NCBI GenBank assembly: GCA_001603075.1
Contig: LVBB01000016.1
Coordinates: forward strand, 162,926 to 226,925
Length of the DNA stretch: 64,000 bases
Direction of reading: 5' to 3'
Origin: Phycisphaerales bacterium Planc_01
GTDB taxonomy: Bacteria; Planctomycetota; Phycisphaerae; Sedimentisphaerales; Anaerobacaceae
The translations under genes and the position numbers were made by a program. Positions within the stretch are counted from its first letter, which is position 1. Each line of letters opens with the position of its first letter. Shown in pieces: positions 24,943-36,089 of this stretch. The notes beneath the pieces are model-generated. The model was not told where the DNA came from, ran no database searches, and worked only from the letters and a program-made list of their open reading frames with translations.

Positions 24943-26058
24943 TTACCCCGTCAGGCGTCCGGAGATTCGCACGTCTTCGGCGAAGGCCTTGATCTCGACG
25001 CCTGCAAGACCGATCTCGTCTGCGAGCGAGGCCATCGGTCCGGCGAGATCGACCGCGCCCTGCGGCCCGAGGATCTTCGGCGACACATACGCGCACACCT
25101 CATCGGCCAGGCCCTGCTTGAGGAACGACGCGAGGACCGTCGGTCCGCCTTCGACGAGCACCTGCTGAACGCCGCGGCGGCCGAGTTCATCGAGCAGCAG
25201 CGGCAGATTGCAGGCTTCGGACGAACCGTCGCAGGCGAGCAACTCGACGCCGCGCTTGGCGATGCGTTCGGCGTGTTTGGCGTTCGCGTCGAGGGCCGCC
25301 TGGCGCGTACAGATCAGAATGGGGCTCGCCTTGGGCGTGCGCAGCAGGCGCGACTTCAGCGGGATCTTCAGCGTGCTGTCGAGCACGATGCGCATGGGCT
25401 TCTTGCCCTTGCTCGGTCGCGGCGTCAACATGCAATCGTCGGCAAGGACCGTGTTGATGCCGACGAGGATCGCGCCGACGCGCCGCCGCAGCCTGTGGGC
25501 GTCCTTGCGGCTCAGCTCGTTCGAGATCCAGCGCCGCTCGGGGCCTTGCTGGGCGTACGCCAGCCGGCCGTCGAGGCTCTGGGCCCATTTCAGCACGACC
25601 CAGCACTTGCCGGTGGTGGTGTGCTTGAAGAACGGCGCGTTGAGCTGCCGGGCCTGTTCCTCGCAGAGGCCGACTTCCACCTCGATGCCCGCCTGACGCA
25701 GTCGTTCGACGCCTTTGCCGGAAGCGTGCGGGGAGGGATCGAGCGTTGCGACGACGACGCGGGCCAACCCGGCCGCGATGATCGCCTCGGTGCAGGGTCC
25801 GGTCTTGCCCTCATGGCAGCAAGGCTCGAGCGTCACGTACATCGTCGCCCCTTCGGGCTTGATGCTCAGATTGCGGCAGTCGTCGATCGCGTTGACCTCC
25901 GCGTGGGGGCCGCCGAACTTCTTGTGGTAGCCCTTGCCGACGAGCTGTCCGGCCTTGACAATGAAGCACCCGACCGCCGGATTGGGCTCGACCGAGCCGA
26001 TTCCCTTCTCTGCCAGCTTCAGCGCCGACATCATGAATTTCTCATCCTGTCCATTCAC
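24943..26058 (-). CDS. ribD: Bifunctional riboflavin biosynthesis deaminase/reductase
   Basis: A 371-residue cytoplasmic enzyme doing two steps of riboflavin synthesis. The N-terminal cytidine-deaminase-like domain (1-145) carries zinc ligands in GGPHAEVNAID and LEPCCHEGKTGPC. The C-terminal reductase domain (about 150-371) carries WISNELSRKDAHRLRRR, VLVEGGPTVLASFL and CAYVSPKILG. It starts one base after the ligA stop, with AGGAAGGG inside the end of ligA, so the two are co-transcribed and probably translationally coupled. Other riboflavin genes are not in the window. Confidence 0.94.
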   Translation of the reverse strand: MNGQDEKFMMSALKLAEKGIGSVEPNPAVGCFIVKAGQLVGKGYHKKFGGPHAEVNAIDDCRNLSIKPEGATMYVTLEPCCHEGKTGPCTEAIIAAGLARVVVATLDPSPHASGKGVERLRQAGIEVEVGLCEEQARQLNAPFFKHTTTGKCWVVLKWAQSLDGRLAYAQQGPERRWISNELSRKDAHRLRRRVGAILVGINTVLADDCMLTPRPSKGKKPMRIVLDSTLKIPLKSRLLRTPKASPILICTRQAALDANAKHAERIAKRGVELLACDGSSEACNLPLLLDELGRRGVQQVLVEGGPTVLASFLKQGLADEVCAYVSPKILGPQGAVDLAGPMASLADEIGLAGVEIKAFAEDVRISGRLTG

Positions 26059-26059
26059 G

Positions 26060-28134
<2,075 letters not shown>

Positions 28135-28160
28135 ATCCGAAGACAGGGGAGGTCGCCACG

Positions 28161-28421
28161 ATGAAATTGTCCCGGGCCCATGAGCCGATACCGGCGACAT
28201 GGGACCGGGAGGTTCGCGCAGCCCATGGGAAGAAAAACCACCCTCCTCCAGGGAATCAACCGGTTCGCGGGGGCGTCAACCGGATGTGGGCTGCCACGAA
28301 AGGCGGCAATACTGTATCTGTCCCTCGGGCGCTCCTCGGCCGACTCGCCGCCGGCCGATCGCACCCGTTCCTTGCTTATCGAGACGTCGCTCCGCCGAAC
28401 TGGCCGGTGGCCGGATCGTAG
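28161..28421 (+). CDS. Doubtful small ORF
   Basis: This 86-codon frame has an excellent ribosome site (GGGGAGG eight bases before ATG) and a TATAAT 25 bases upstream, but the protein (MKLSRAHEPIPATWDREV at the start) resembles nothing known. It has no predicted structure signals and its 3' end overlaps the convergent lipoprotein gene by 46 bases. It may be a real small gene or a chance combination. Confidence 0.25.
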   Translation: MKLSRAHEPIPATWDREVRAAHGKKNHPPPGNQPVRGGVNRMWAATKGGNTVSVPRALLGRLAAGRSHPFLAYRDVAPPNWPVAGS

Positions 28422-28843
28422 ATGAATGTGCCGCGCGAACGCGAGGTGATATACACATACCGGCCGTTAATGCGGAGAATTGCTTCGACCGTCTTCTTGT
28501 CCAGAACACGGGCGGCACCCGACCGTCGCAGCGCGCTGTACATCTCGCCTCCGAGTTCGAGGATCAGGTCATCGGGAAAACCGATCCGACGCATGATGCG
28601 CACGACGTCGTCCGAACTCAGATCGGCCACCTCCTGGTTGCTCTGTGGCACGATCTGGATCCCTCGAACCTGACGAGGCGATCGCGGCGTCTGGGAGGTC
28701 TGGCTCGCAGCACTGCGCCGGCCCCCGGAGCCAAGCTCCGACCATTCGACCGGTTCGGCCCGACACCCCGACACCTCCAGCACTACCGAGACCAGCAGCA
28801 CTGTGGTCACCGCACCTGCTATCGTCTGTCGTCTAATCCGCAC
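28376..28843 (-). CDS. Small lipoprotein next to the secretin
   Basis: A 155-residue protein with a lipoprotein signal peptide: hydrophobic AVTTVLLVSVVLEVSGC, with the lipobox Cys at residue 27. A disordered Ser/Thr/Arg stretch follows, then a compact C-terminal part (DDVVRIMRRIGFPDDLI, EAILRINGRYVYITSRSRG). It is 28 bases downstream of the secretin gene in the same operon. Secretins often need a small outer-membrane lipoprotein (pilotin) for assembly, so that role is an attractive inference without sequence proof. Confidence 0.6.
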   Translation of the reverse strand: MRIRRQTIAGAVTTVLLVSVVLEVSGCRAEPVEWSELGSGGRRSAASQTSQTPRSPRQVRGIQIVPQSNQEVADLSSDDVVRIMRRIGFPDDLILELGGEMYSALRRSGAARVLDKKTVEAILRINGRYVYITSRSRGTFIYDPATGQFGGATSR

Positions 28844-28871
28844 GGCTTCTGCGCTCCTTGGTTAACGCCTG

Positions 28872-31800
28872 TCATCTCGGCAAACGCACGAGGCTCTGTC
28901 GGAGGTCGTCGTCGAAGTTCCCGTTCGGCGCCGCGCTTGGCTCCCCTGCCCCCAGCGGCTGCATCTGCCGCGACGAGGCCCGTACGGTCGTGCCGTCGGG
29001 AACCAGATGCGCGGTCACGAACACCGCGATCTCCCGTGACGTCTGCGAGTTGTCCGTATTCTTGAACAGCCCGCCGACCAGCGGCAGGTTGCTCAGACCC
29101 GGAACGCGCTTGTCGGTCTTTCGCGAGCGGTTCTCCGTCAATCCGGCCAGCGCCACGGTACCGCCGTCCCGGACGGTCACGACGTTTCTGGCGGTCCGTC
29201 GGGTCACGACCGGAAGCTGGTTGCCGTCGCCGGTGGGAATGCTGTCACTGACTTCGGTCGCCATCTCCAGGGTGATGTCGTTGTTGTCGCCGATCCGCGG
29301 CAGGATGCTCAGCTTCGTGCCGGATTCGATCTTCACCATCTCTGCCTGCGTATAGAACAGGGTGTTGTTCTGAGTCTGCGGAATCAGCATGAAGTACTCT
29401 TCCGTCAGGACCCCGAGGTCAGACATCCGGCCGTCCTGCGCCAGGAGCTGCGGGTTCGAAACCACATCGGCCTGCCCGTTCTGCTGGAGCAGATTCAACG
29501 CCATCAGCAACGACTCCGTGAAGGTCTGATCGGGGGTATAGCCGATCTGGACGCCCCAGGGCCAACTGCCACCGGTACCGGTGTCGAACGATGTGCCGAA
29601 GGTGCCCATGCTGATCTGCGGCCAGCCCCACTCGACGCCGACGTTCAGCAGATCGTTGCGTTCCATCACGACCACCCTGGCATCGAGCAGCACGTGTCGC
29701 GGCTTGTGATCCAGCCGCTTGACCTCGTTGACGATCCGGGTCGCCAGATCGGGAGGCGCCGTCACTGATATGACACGACTGTTCGGGTCATCATTCACCC
29801 GGACGTAGTCGATGAACGCCGGCGAGAGAAGTTCCCGGACGCGCATCGGCACGCGGTAGTTGAGGAACACGTTGTGTGTCTCACTGATCTCGGGGAACGC
29901 ATCGCTCTTGACGCTGCGGTCCGCCACCAGGTAGTAGTCCGGCGTCTTATGGACAACGAACGGCGATCCGGCCAGAATGGTCCGAAGGGCCGTATCCAGA
30001 TCGACCGCGTTCAATTCCGCAAAGACTTCGCCGTACACGTTCGGATCCGGAACGATCGTCACACCCGTCATCAGGGCGATGTCCTGCAACGCGTTCCGCA
30101 GATCGGTCGCCGAGAAGGTGTTCGTGATCGGCAAGTAGACCAGGTACGTGTCACCGACGGCCTTGAACCTGTACGACGTCTGTTCCAGGATGCGCTGCAA
30201 CGCCAGGGGAACCTGAACGGGGGTCAGCATGCTGATGTCGAACCCGACGGAGACGGCAACCGGCTTGACCGTCGCATCGACCGCAATCTTCACGCCCGTC
30301 CGCTCGGAGATGCGCGTCAGAACGTCCAGCAGCGTGAATCCCGCCGAGCGCGACGTGTCCAGAGGGCCAAGCCTCGGGGGCGTCCGAGTCGGCAGTTGCG
30401 TCTGGTCTCCAGGCAGGATGTCGTCCAGCCCGGACGGAGAATCCGTCGTCTCGCCCAAACGCTTGAGCGCTTCATTCTCCTGCGACAACTGCTCGAGCCG
30501 CGCCAGCAGCGCCGCTCTTTCCGGGTCGGTCGCGCCCGCCGGTCCGCTGGGCGGCGAAGACGGCCGCTGGGTCGTCGGCGTCTGCTGCGGCGCGGTGCGA
30601 TCCGGAGGCATGGTCGTCTCGGTGGTTCGAGCCGGCGGCGCTGTGACTTGCGACGCCGTCATCGTCAGATCGATGTTGTCCGTCACATTGGTGTACGGCT
30701 TGCTGGGCGGATTGAAGTCAAACCCTTCCTTCGTGGGAATCAGGTCGCCGGTCCAGCCGTAGGGCACCTGGATCGTGTACTTGCCCTTGCCGTCCGTGAT
30801 CGCGGTCGTGCCGCCTGGCTCGGCCCTGATGGCCACACCTTGGATCGGCTCGGTCCCGAAAATGATGCTGTCCGTAATGGTCATCATCCTGACCTTGCCG
30901 GCGAAACCAACGCCGGGCACGTTCTGCGCCACGGTCTCCAGCGCCCGGTTGGCCGGGGTGAAGGTGTATCCATCTTTCGTCGGCGTGATCCGGCCCTTCC
31001 AGCCGTAGTCGACCAACAGTTGGTACTCACCGTTGCCATCGGTCGTGGTGGTCCCGCCGTTGTTGTCGGCAACGACGATCACGTCCGCCACCGGACCGAT
31101 CTCGGAGATCACCTTCCCGGCGATCGTCAACTGAATGACGTTCGCCTGGAAGTCCTGGCCCATCTGGGCGCTGAGCAGTTCCTCAAAGGGCCGGCTCGTC
31201 GGCTCGAACGTATAGCCCGGCCTCCTCGGAGTCACGGTGCCCTTCCACTTGTACGGCACTTCGTCGCTGTACGATCCGTCCGCTCCGGTCACGGGCCGAC
31301 TCGGCAGACCGTCCATCATGACGCCCGCCAGGCCCACGTTGCCCGAGATCGTGTACTTGATGGGGGTCGCTTTGAACCCCTGGTTGGTCTGATCGGCGAT
31401 GACGGAGCCGTAGATCTTGCTGGGGGGATCGAACGACCAGCCCTCTTTCGTCGGCGTGACCGAACCGCCCCAACCGTATTCGACCTTCGTCGTATAGAAC
31501 CCCGTGGCGTCGCTGACCGGGTTGCCGGGCAGACCCTCCATCGTGACCCCACCGGTTCCGACGCTGCCGGAGATCGTCAGTTGGATGATCTCGGACGTGT
31601 AGTTCTCGTTGTCGCGGTCGGCCACCACCTTGGTGTAGCTCTTGCTGTTCGGCTTGAACGTGTATCCCGCCCGCATCGGCGCGACCTTGCCCGTCCAGCC
31701 GTAGGGCACGGTAACTGCGTACGAACCGTCCATGTCCGTCATCGGATTGTCCGGCAGGCCTTCCAGCGTGACGCCCGGCAGGCCAACCGAGCCGCTGATG

Positions 31801-32594
31801 CGGAACGTGGAAACGTGCGCGGTGTAGTTCTCGTTGATCTGATCTTCCATCACGCTGCTGTATTCTTTGTTCGTCGGCGTAAAGGTGTGCCCTTCCTTCG
31901 TGGGAGTGACCGTGCCCGACCAGCTATAGGGGACGTTGACGCGGTAGACGCCACCGCCGCTGGTGATCGGGTTGCCGGGCAGGCCCTGCATCGTGACCCC
32001 GTCGGCGCCGACCGAACCGGAGATGCTGAAGGTCAGCTCCTGTGCCGTGTAGTTCTCGCTGCGCAGATCCTTCTGGACGGGACTGTACATCTTGGGACTG
32101 GGCTCGAATCGGTAGCCGGTCTTCTCGGGGATCACCATCCCGGTCCAGCCATACTCGACCGTGGCGCTGTAGCGTCCGGACGCGTCCGTGACCGGATCGC
32201 CCGGCAGGCCCTTCATCGTCACACCCGGCTGCCCCACCGAGCCGGCAATGGTAAAGGTCAACAGCTCGGCTCGGTAGTTCTCATTGGTCTGGTCCACCGT
32301 CACCTTCTGATAGATCTTCTGCTTCGGCTCGAACGTGTAGCCCGTCTTGACGGGCGTCACCGTCCCGCTCCAGTTGTAGTCCACCTCAGCCGTGTAAACG
32401 CCGTTTTCATCGGTCGTTGGCGCGTTGGGCAGCCCCTGCATCGTGACCCCCGGCAACCCAACGCTGCCCGAGATGGTGAACTTCTTCATCTTGGCCACGA
32501 ACCCTTGACTGTACGTCGCCGGCGTGAGCCACGACATCACGCAGAGGAACATCACCCCGCCCGATAAAACCTTACCGATATGTTGCCTTGCCAT
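28872..32594 (-). CDS. Secretin with eight N-terminal beta-sandwich repeats
   Basis: A 1240-residue exported protein. It has a signal peptide (about 1-29) and then eight tandem repeats of about 75 residues (39-646, consensus ISGSVG..GVTM.GLP). A Pro/Thr-rich linker leads to a short coiled coil near 690-715 (ALLARLEQLSQENEALKRL). An STN-like domain (770-845) and N-domains (FSATDLRNALQDIA) precede the secretin barrel at about 1010-1200, with VRDGGTVALAGLTENR and KVPxLSxLPLxGxLFK-like RVPGLSNLPLVGGLFKN. Secretins form gated outer-membrane channels for type II, type IV pilus or phage export. No ATPase or inner-membrane platform is adjacent. The gene lies between the chaperone-like gene and the lipoprotein gene. 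Confidence 0.88.
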   Translation of the reverse strand: MARQHIGKVLSGGVMFLCVMSWLTPATYSQGFVAKMKKFTISGSVGLPGVTMQGLPNAPTTDENGVYTAEVDYNWSGTVTPVKTGYTFEPKQKIYQKVTVDQTNENYRAELLTFTIAGSVGQPGVTMKGLPGDPVTDASGRYSATVEYGWTGMVIPEKTGYRFEPSPKMYSPVQKDLRSENYTAQELTFSISGSVGADGVTMQGLPGNPITSGGGVYRVNVPYSWSGTVTPTKEGHTFTPTNKEYSSVMEDQINENYTAHVSTFRISGSVGLPGVTLEGLPDNPMTDMDGSYAVTVPYGWTGKVAPMRAGYTFKPNSKSYTKVVADRDNENYTSEIIQLTISGSVGTGGVTMEGLPGNPVSDATGFYTTKVEYGWGGSVTPTKEGWSFDPPSKIYGSVIADQTNQGFKATPIKYTISGNVGLAGVMMDGLPSRPVTGADGSYSDEVPYKWKGTVTPRRPGYTFEPTSRPFEELLSAQMGQDFQANVIQLTIAGKVISEIGPVADVIVVADNNGGTTTTDGNGEYQLLVDYGWKGRITPTKDGYTFTPANRALETVAQNVPGVGFAGKVRMMTITDSIIFGTEPIQGVAIRAEPGGTTAITDGKGKYTIQVPYGWTGDLIPTKEGFDFNPPSKPYTNVTDNIDLTMTASQVTAPPARTTETTMPPDRTAPQQTPTTQRPSSPPSGPAGATDPERAALLARLEQLSQENEALKRLGETTDSPSGLDDILPGDQTQLPTRTPPRLGPLDTSRSAGFTLLDVLTRISERTGVKIAVDATVKPVAVSVGFDISMLTPVQVPLALQRILEQTSYRFKAVGDTYLVYLPITNTFSATDLRNALQDIALMTGVTIVPDPNVYGEVFAELNAVDLDTALRTILAGSPFVVHKTPDYYLVADRSVKSDAFPEISETHNVFLNYRVPMRVRELLSPAFIDYVRVNDDPNSRVISVTAPPDLATRIVNEVKRLDHKPRHVLLDARVVVMERNDLLNVGVEWGWPQISMGTFGTSFDTGTGGSWPWGVQIGYTPDQTFTESLLMALNLLQQNGQADVVSNPQLLAQDGRMSDLGVLTEEYFMLIPQTQNNTLFYTQAEMVKIESGTKLSILPRIGDNNDITLEMATEVSDSIPTGDGNQLPVVTRRTARNVVTVRDGGTVALAGLTENRSRKTDKRVPGLSNLPLVGGLFKNTDNSQTSREIAVFVTAHLVPDGTTVRASSRQMQPLGAGEPSAAPNGNFDDDLRQSLVRLPR
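30657..32480 (-). repeat. Eight tandem repeats in the secretin N-terminus
   Basis: Repeats 1-6 (residues 39-485) are 74-75 residues long and share ISGSVG, GVTM.GLP.NP.T, a Y..V.Y.W.G.V.P...GY.F.P core and an ENY-like end. Repeats 7 and 8 (82 and 79 residues) are more diverged. The pattern is that of a carboxypeptidase-regulatory-like or SdrD B-like beta sandwich. Confidence 0.9.
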
Positions 32595-32700
32595 AGGTCA
32601 ACGTCCCTTTCTTTAGCCGTCTATCCGCCATCCCACGGCTTTCCCACATCTATCGGCAATCCCGCGCCCTGGTTTCAGCAAGAACCGCCCCCGCGGCATG

Positions 32701-34506
32701 CTACAACTGGATCCGCGTCGGACCTCCCAGACTGTCCAACGAGACGCTTTCCATCGATTTTATCCCATCCTGGTCCGTAATACGGACACCTACCTGACTC
32801 TGCGCCGCGGCGCCTCCGGCGTATTGCAGCACGGCCGTGAGGTAATAATTTCCGGGCGGAACCGAAGCCACATCCAGGACCGCCGTGAACCGGCGCTCCT
32901 CCAAGGGCAGCATGTTGCCCCGCTGTTCGTAGGGGGCACCGCTCATCTCGACATCCCGCCAGGTCAGCCCCGCCGCGCCGGCCGCCACTTCGGTCAGCAG
33001 GACGCGACAACGCGGCAGGATGTGCGTATCGCCGATATTCGAGAACATCGCGGTCACGATGTATCGCGACGGCATGGATTCGGAGAATGTCAACGAACCT
33101 TCTTTGATGCGAGGCGTGCCTTTGAGGCCCTCGACTCGCGTCGTGTTCAGATAGATCAGACCGTCCGTGGTGCCTGCCACCTGGCCGCTTCCATACGTGG
33201 CGCGCAGCCGAACCGTCGAGTAATAGTGTGGCAGCGGGTTGGGCAGATTCGGCATCCGGGAGATGATCTTGAGGTTCTGCCGGCCATAGCCGCGCAACGT
33301 GAACTGCGTTGGTTCGATCGTCACCCAGTCCACGCATCCGAAGTCCTGCCCGCGAATGTTGTTGCCCTGCTCGTCCACGAAGGCGCGTACCGTCATGTGG
33401 TCCGGCAGCAGCAGCGCCGCATCCACCGTCACGGGGTCCTCCGACGCGTTGGCCACCTTCAGGATGGTCGTGCGCGTCGCCCCGGGAGAGACCTCGATCG
33501 GCACTTCTCTCGGGTCCAGATCGAGCGCCGCAGACACCACGAAGTCCTTGACGCGTCCGTCGCCGGTGAAGTCGATCTCCTTCAGAACCGTCCCGGCCCG
33601 ACGACTGTTGATGTAAAGCGCTGCATCGAGTCGATACTTGCCGGGCGGCAAAGCCTGCCCGACGTCCTGCTGAAGGTTGATATTCACGCCGGGAATAATG
33701 CCCGTGTCGGGGTATTCCATCTCCGTGATCCTCTGCCAGTGCCCGCCTCGTTCCCCGTGAACGCGCACGACGCCGACCACCCGCACGTAGGTCCCCCCCT
33801 CATTGTTGACCCGCAGATTGACCAGAGTGGCGGAGGGGTTGCGGCCATCGGCCTCCCGGAACGTCAGGTCGGCATCGATCAGCTTGATCTCATCCCGCAT
33901 GGCGCGGCCCTGCACGTTGATGATCACCGGGATCAAGAACTGAAGGACCACAGGTGTACGGATGCCCGTGTCGTCGTCCACCGTTACCCTGGTCTGGGCG
34001 ACGAGGGCGGCGCAATAATGGCCCAGGACACCGGCCGGGACCCGGACCCACAGGTTCATCACCTTGCGCTGAAGAGGCCGCAGGTTCACGGTGTCTTCTT
34101 CCAGAGTGAGCCAACTGAGGCAGCTTCGCATTCTCGATATGTCCACGCGAACGGGCTGGTCCTCCGTGCCGACGTTGACCCATCGGGCCCCGTTCGGGTC
34201 GGCAATGACCAGGGCGTCCGGCTCGACCGTCTGCCACATCCCCGTCAGATCCTGCGTCATGTCCAGCAGCCGAAGGTCGACGGACGTCTCGGAACTCGTG
34301 CTCTGGTTCTCAAGGGCAAACGTCGTCACTGTTCGCCTGTTGGGATACGTCGGCAGGTCGATCCTCATCGGCTGGACCATGAACTGGCCGAAGGCCGAAC
34401 CGCACACAACCAGGACCAGACAGAAGACTCCGATAAGTCGGCCGACCGAGAACCCGCCGGCACGACGCATCTTCGTCGTCTGCTGGTGCAAGAGGCACAA
34501 ATCCAT
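32701..34506 (-). CDS. Large secreted chaperone-like (PapD-like N-terminal) protein
   Basis: A 601-residue protein with a signal anchor/peptide (RLIGVFCLVLVVCGSAFG, about residues 22-40). The first mature segment, FMVQPMRIDLPTYPNRRTVTTFALENQST, matches the opening beta strands of periplasmic pilus chaperones and Fn3-like assembly factors. More beta-sandwich modules follow (VKDFVVSAALDLDPREV, YIVTAMFSNIGDTHILPRC), which makes it far longer than a normal 230-residue chaperone. It lies between small secreted subunit genes and the secretin gene. ATG 34506 has AGGGA upstream; ATG 34470 is an alternative start. The function is inferred from context. Confidence 0.6.
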   Translation of the reverse strand: MDLCLLHQQTTKMRRAGGFSVGRLIGVFCLVLVVCGSAFGQFMVQPMRIDLPTYPNRRTVTTFALENQSTSSETSVDLRLLDMTQDLTGMWQTVEPDALVIADPNGARWVNVGTEDQPVRVDISRMRSCLSWLTLEEDTVNLRPLQRKVMNLWVRVPAGVLGHYCAALVAQTRVTVDDDTGIRTPVVLQFLIPVIINVQGRAMRDEIKLIDADLTFREADGRNPSATLVNLRVNNEGGTYVRVVGVVRVHGERGGHWQRITEMEYPDTGIIPGVNINLQQDVGQALPPGKYRLDAALYINSRRAGTVLKEIDFTGDGRVKDFVVSAALDLDPREVPIEVSPGATRTTILKVANASEDPVTVDAALLLPDHMTVRAFVDEQGNNIRGQDFGCVDWVTIEPTQFTLRGYGRQNLKIISRMPNLPNPLPHYYSTVRLRATYGSGQVAGTTDGLIYLNTTRVEGLKGTPRIKEGSLTFSESMPSRYIVTAMFSNIGDTHILPRCRVLLTEVAAGAAGLTWRDVEMSGAPYEQRGNMLPLEERRFTAVLDVASVPPGNYYLTAVLQYAGGAAAQSQVGVRITDQDGIKSMESVSLDSLGGPTRIQL

Positions 34507-34762
34507 TTGCTTCGATCCCTTGTCGTGTGCATCCACCATACTGCATCTCTCAGAAGTAACCTCTCGTGTCGGTCCATAACGCATGGTCTGAACGGTGTTT
34601 TCAGACCATCTATGCGGTTTCCTACCTCTTCGGCATTCCAAACAAGGCACTTGCCCCGTTTCTTGCGATTTCCCCATGAACCACCCCCAAATCAACCATG
34701 CCGCCCCGCACTGGGAACCCTTCTTCCCGGCCCCCGAAATCGCCCTAAGTTACATATCGCCC

Positions 34763-34791
34763 AGCTTACCAAATGCCAAGTTTCTTGTCAA
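34763..34791 (-). promoter_or_regulatory. Predicted promoter of the chaperone-secretin-lipoprotein operon
   Basis: TTGACA (34786-34791) and TAAGCT (34763-34768) are separated by 17 bases on the minus strand, identical in both boxes and spacing to the promoter at 5473-5501. The predicted leader before ATG 34506 is about 250 bases. Between 34792 and 35003 nothing else was recognised. Confidence 0.5.
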
Positions 34792-35003
34792 TGCCTAAGT
34801 TGCCTATAGTCGCATTTTTGCTACAGTTACGGCGATCCGAGCGAGGCCCGACAGAGCAGAGAGAACCGAAGAGGTGGACGAATCAGCCGTGCAAGACCTG
34901 ATTGGGCCATCCTTATAGGAACCACCCATAACGGACGACATGCCCGGGCCGCCAGGCCAATCAAAAAAACAATTGCAGCACCCTGCCCCACCCCCATATG
35001 GAG

Positions 35004-35050
35004 ACAAAAAAGAAAGGGGAGAGATGGACGCATTCATCCAACCCTCCCCT
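35004..35050 (-). terminator. Intrinsic terminator after the 35158-35631 subunit gene
   Basis: AGGGGAG (35044-35050 on the minus strand) pairs with CTCCCCT, with an inner GATG/CATC pairing, and is followed by TTTCTTTTTT. It ends the subunit transcript 108 bases after its stop and separates it from the downstream chaperone/secretin genes. Confidence 0.65.
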
Positions 35051-35157
35051 CGTGATTCTCTCCTCGGCCACGCCACCGTCGGCGTCCGCCCAGGCTCTCG
35101 CCCGGAGCGTAACTCGCAACCGCGTGCGAGCCGAGTCCTGCCATCAAGTGGCTGACG

Positions 35158-35631
35158 TTACTGGGGGGCAACCTTGACCGTAACGGTTGCGACCTGCACG
35201 TCTTTCATGCCGGCGCTCAGACCGCTGGTGCCCAGGTTGGCATTGGTCAGCTTGGCATACACTTTGACGGTCCCGCCACCGGTCGAGACGGTGTCCGGGG
35301 TCACCCACGAGCTGAAGTCACCAGCGATCGCGCCATTGCCGGCGATCGAGGTGCTCAACTTCAGGTCGAAGTTGCAGTTGATCACGACATCGGTGTTGCC
35401 TTCGTAGGTGTGCTTGCCCGCGCCGGCCGCACTCGTCTGGACGAGCTTGATCTTCAGCTTGTCCTGATCGGCGATGTAGACCCAGTACCCGATGTCCATC
35501 ACGACCGGGATCTTCGTCAGCGTCGTCGCGACATACGTGGTCGGCCAGCTATTCAGCTTGATTTCACCGGCTGGGGCCATCGAGGCCAGCAGCGCAACCA
35601 GTGCAACCGCAAGAAGACTTTTCTTCAACAT
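35158..35631 (-). CDS. Small secreted beta-rich protein, candidate major fibre subunit
   Basis: A 157-residue protein with a clear signal peptide (MLKKSLLAVALVALLASMAPAG by position) and a mature part made of alternating beta-type segments (LKIKLVQTSAAGAG, TVKVYAKLTNANLG), ending in DVQVATVTVKVAPQ. The size, Gly/Ala/Thr/Val-rich composition and C-terminal beta strand resemble pilus or spore-coat-U-like subunits. No named family could be assigned. ATG 35631 has AAAGGAA at proper distance, unlike the GTG two codons upstream. It has its own terminator, as a highly expressed subunit would. Confidence 0.55.
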   Translation of the reverse strand: MLKKSLLAVALVALLASMAPAGEIKLNSWPTTYVATTLTKIPVVMDIGYWVYIADQDKLKIKLVQTSAAGAGKHTYEGNTDVVINCNFDLKLSTSIAGNGAIAGDFSSWVTPDTVSTGGGTVKVYAKLTNANLGTSGLSAGMKDVQVATVTVKVAPQ

Positions 35632-35724
35632 CTTCACTTCCTTTCTAACTTAACCCTCGCTCCGAATTGGCCGATACGACCCAGTGGAGCTAAACCCAGA
35701 AATCCGGCTAGGCACCACAAACAC

Positions 35725-35757
35725 CTAAGCCGCACTCAGCAGCAGGCAACGTTTCAT
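35725..35757 (-). CDS. Possible 10-residue leader peptide (uORF)
   Basis: GGAGGGG lies nine bases before an ATG that opens MKRCLLLSAA and then stops, about 95 bases before the subunit gene at 35631. Upstream reading frames with good ribosome sites can couple translation to control, but this one may also be a broken signal-peptide start. The rest of the 35632-36089 gap holds one more strong ribosome-site sequence (AAAGGAGG near 35940) leading only to a stop after a few codons. Confidence 0.25.
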   Translation of the reverse strand: MKRCLLLSAA

Positions 35758-36089
35758 TCACTGACCCCTCCGGATCTGCCCGCTCCATGTCCGAAAAGCC
35801 GTGGCCCAGAGTTCAAATTCGACCTGCGATTTTCATTCCCACTTGGCACTTGACATCATTGTACCGCCATAAGGGGGCCAACCTCTTTCGGCGGCTCGCA
35901 TGCGGCCACTCGCCTGCGAGATGTCATTGCGTCATCACCGTACCTCCTTTCTCCCCCATCCCAAGTAGAGGGGGCCTCTATTGGGGATAGCACCTTTCCA
36001 TAGGTCCTGGGCAATGTACTGTTTTGTTGATGAACACTTTCTGCCCGACGGAATTACTTACGCACTCCTGAGCCAAAACACACCGTTGG

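Noticed and set aside
35860-36060. A c-di-GMP riboswitch in the gap between the two fibre-subunit genes
   Set aside because: Some hairpins and a strong ribosome-site sequence are present, but none of the GEMM-I or GEMM-II core motifs could be matched.
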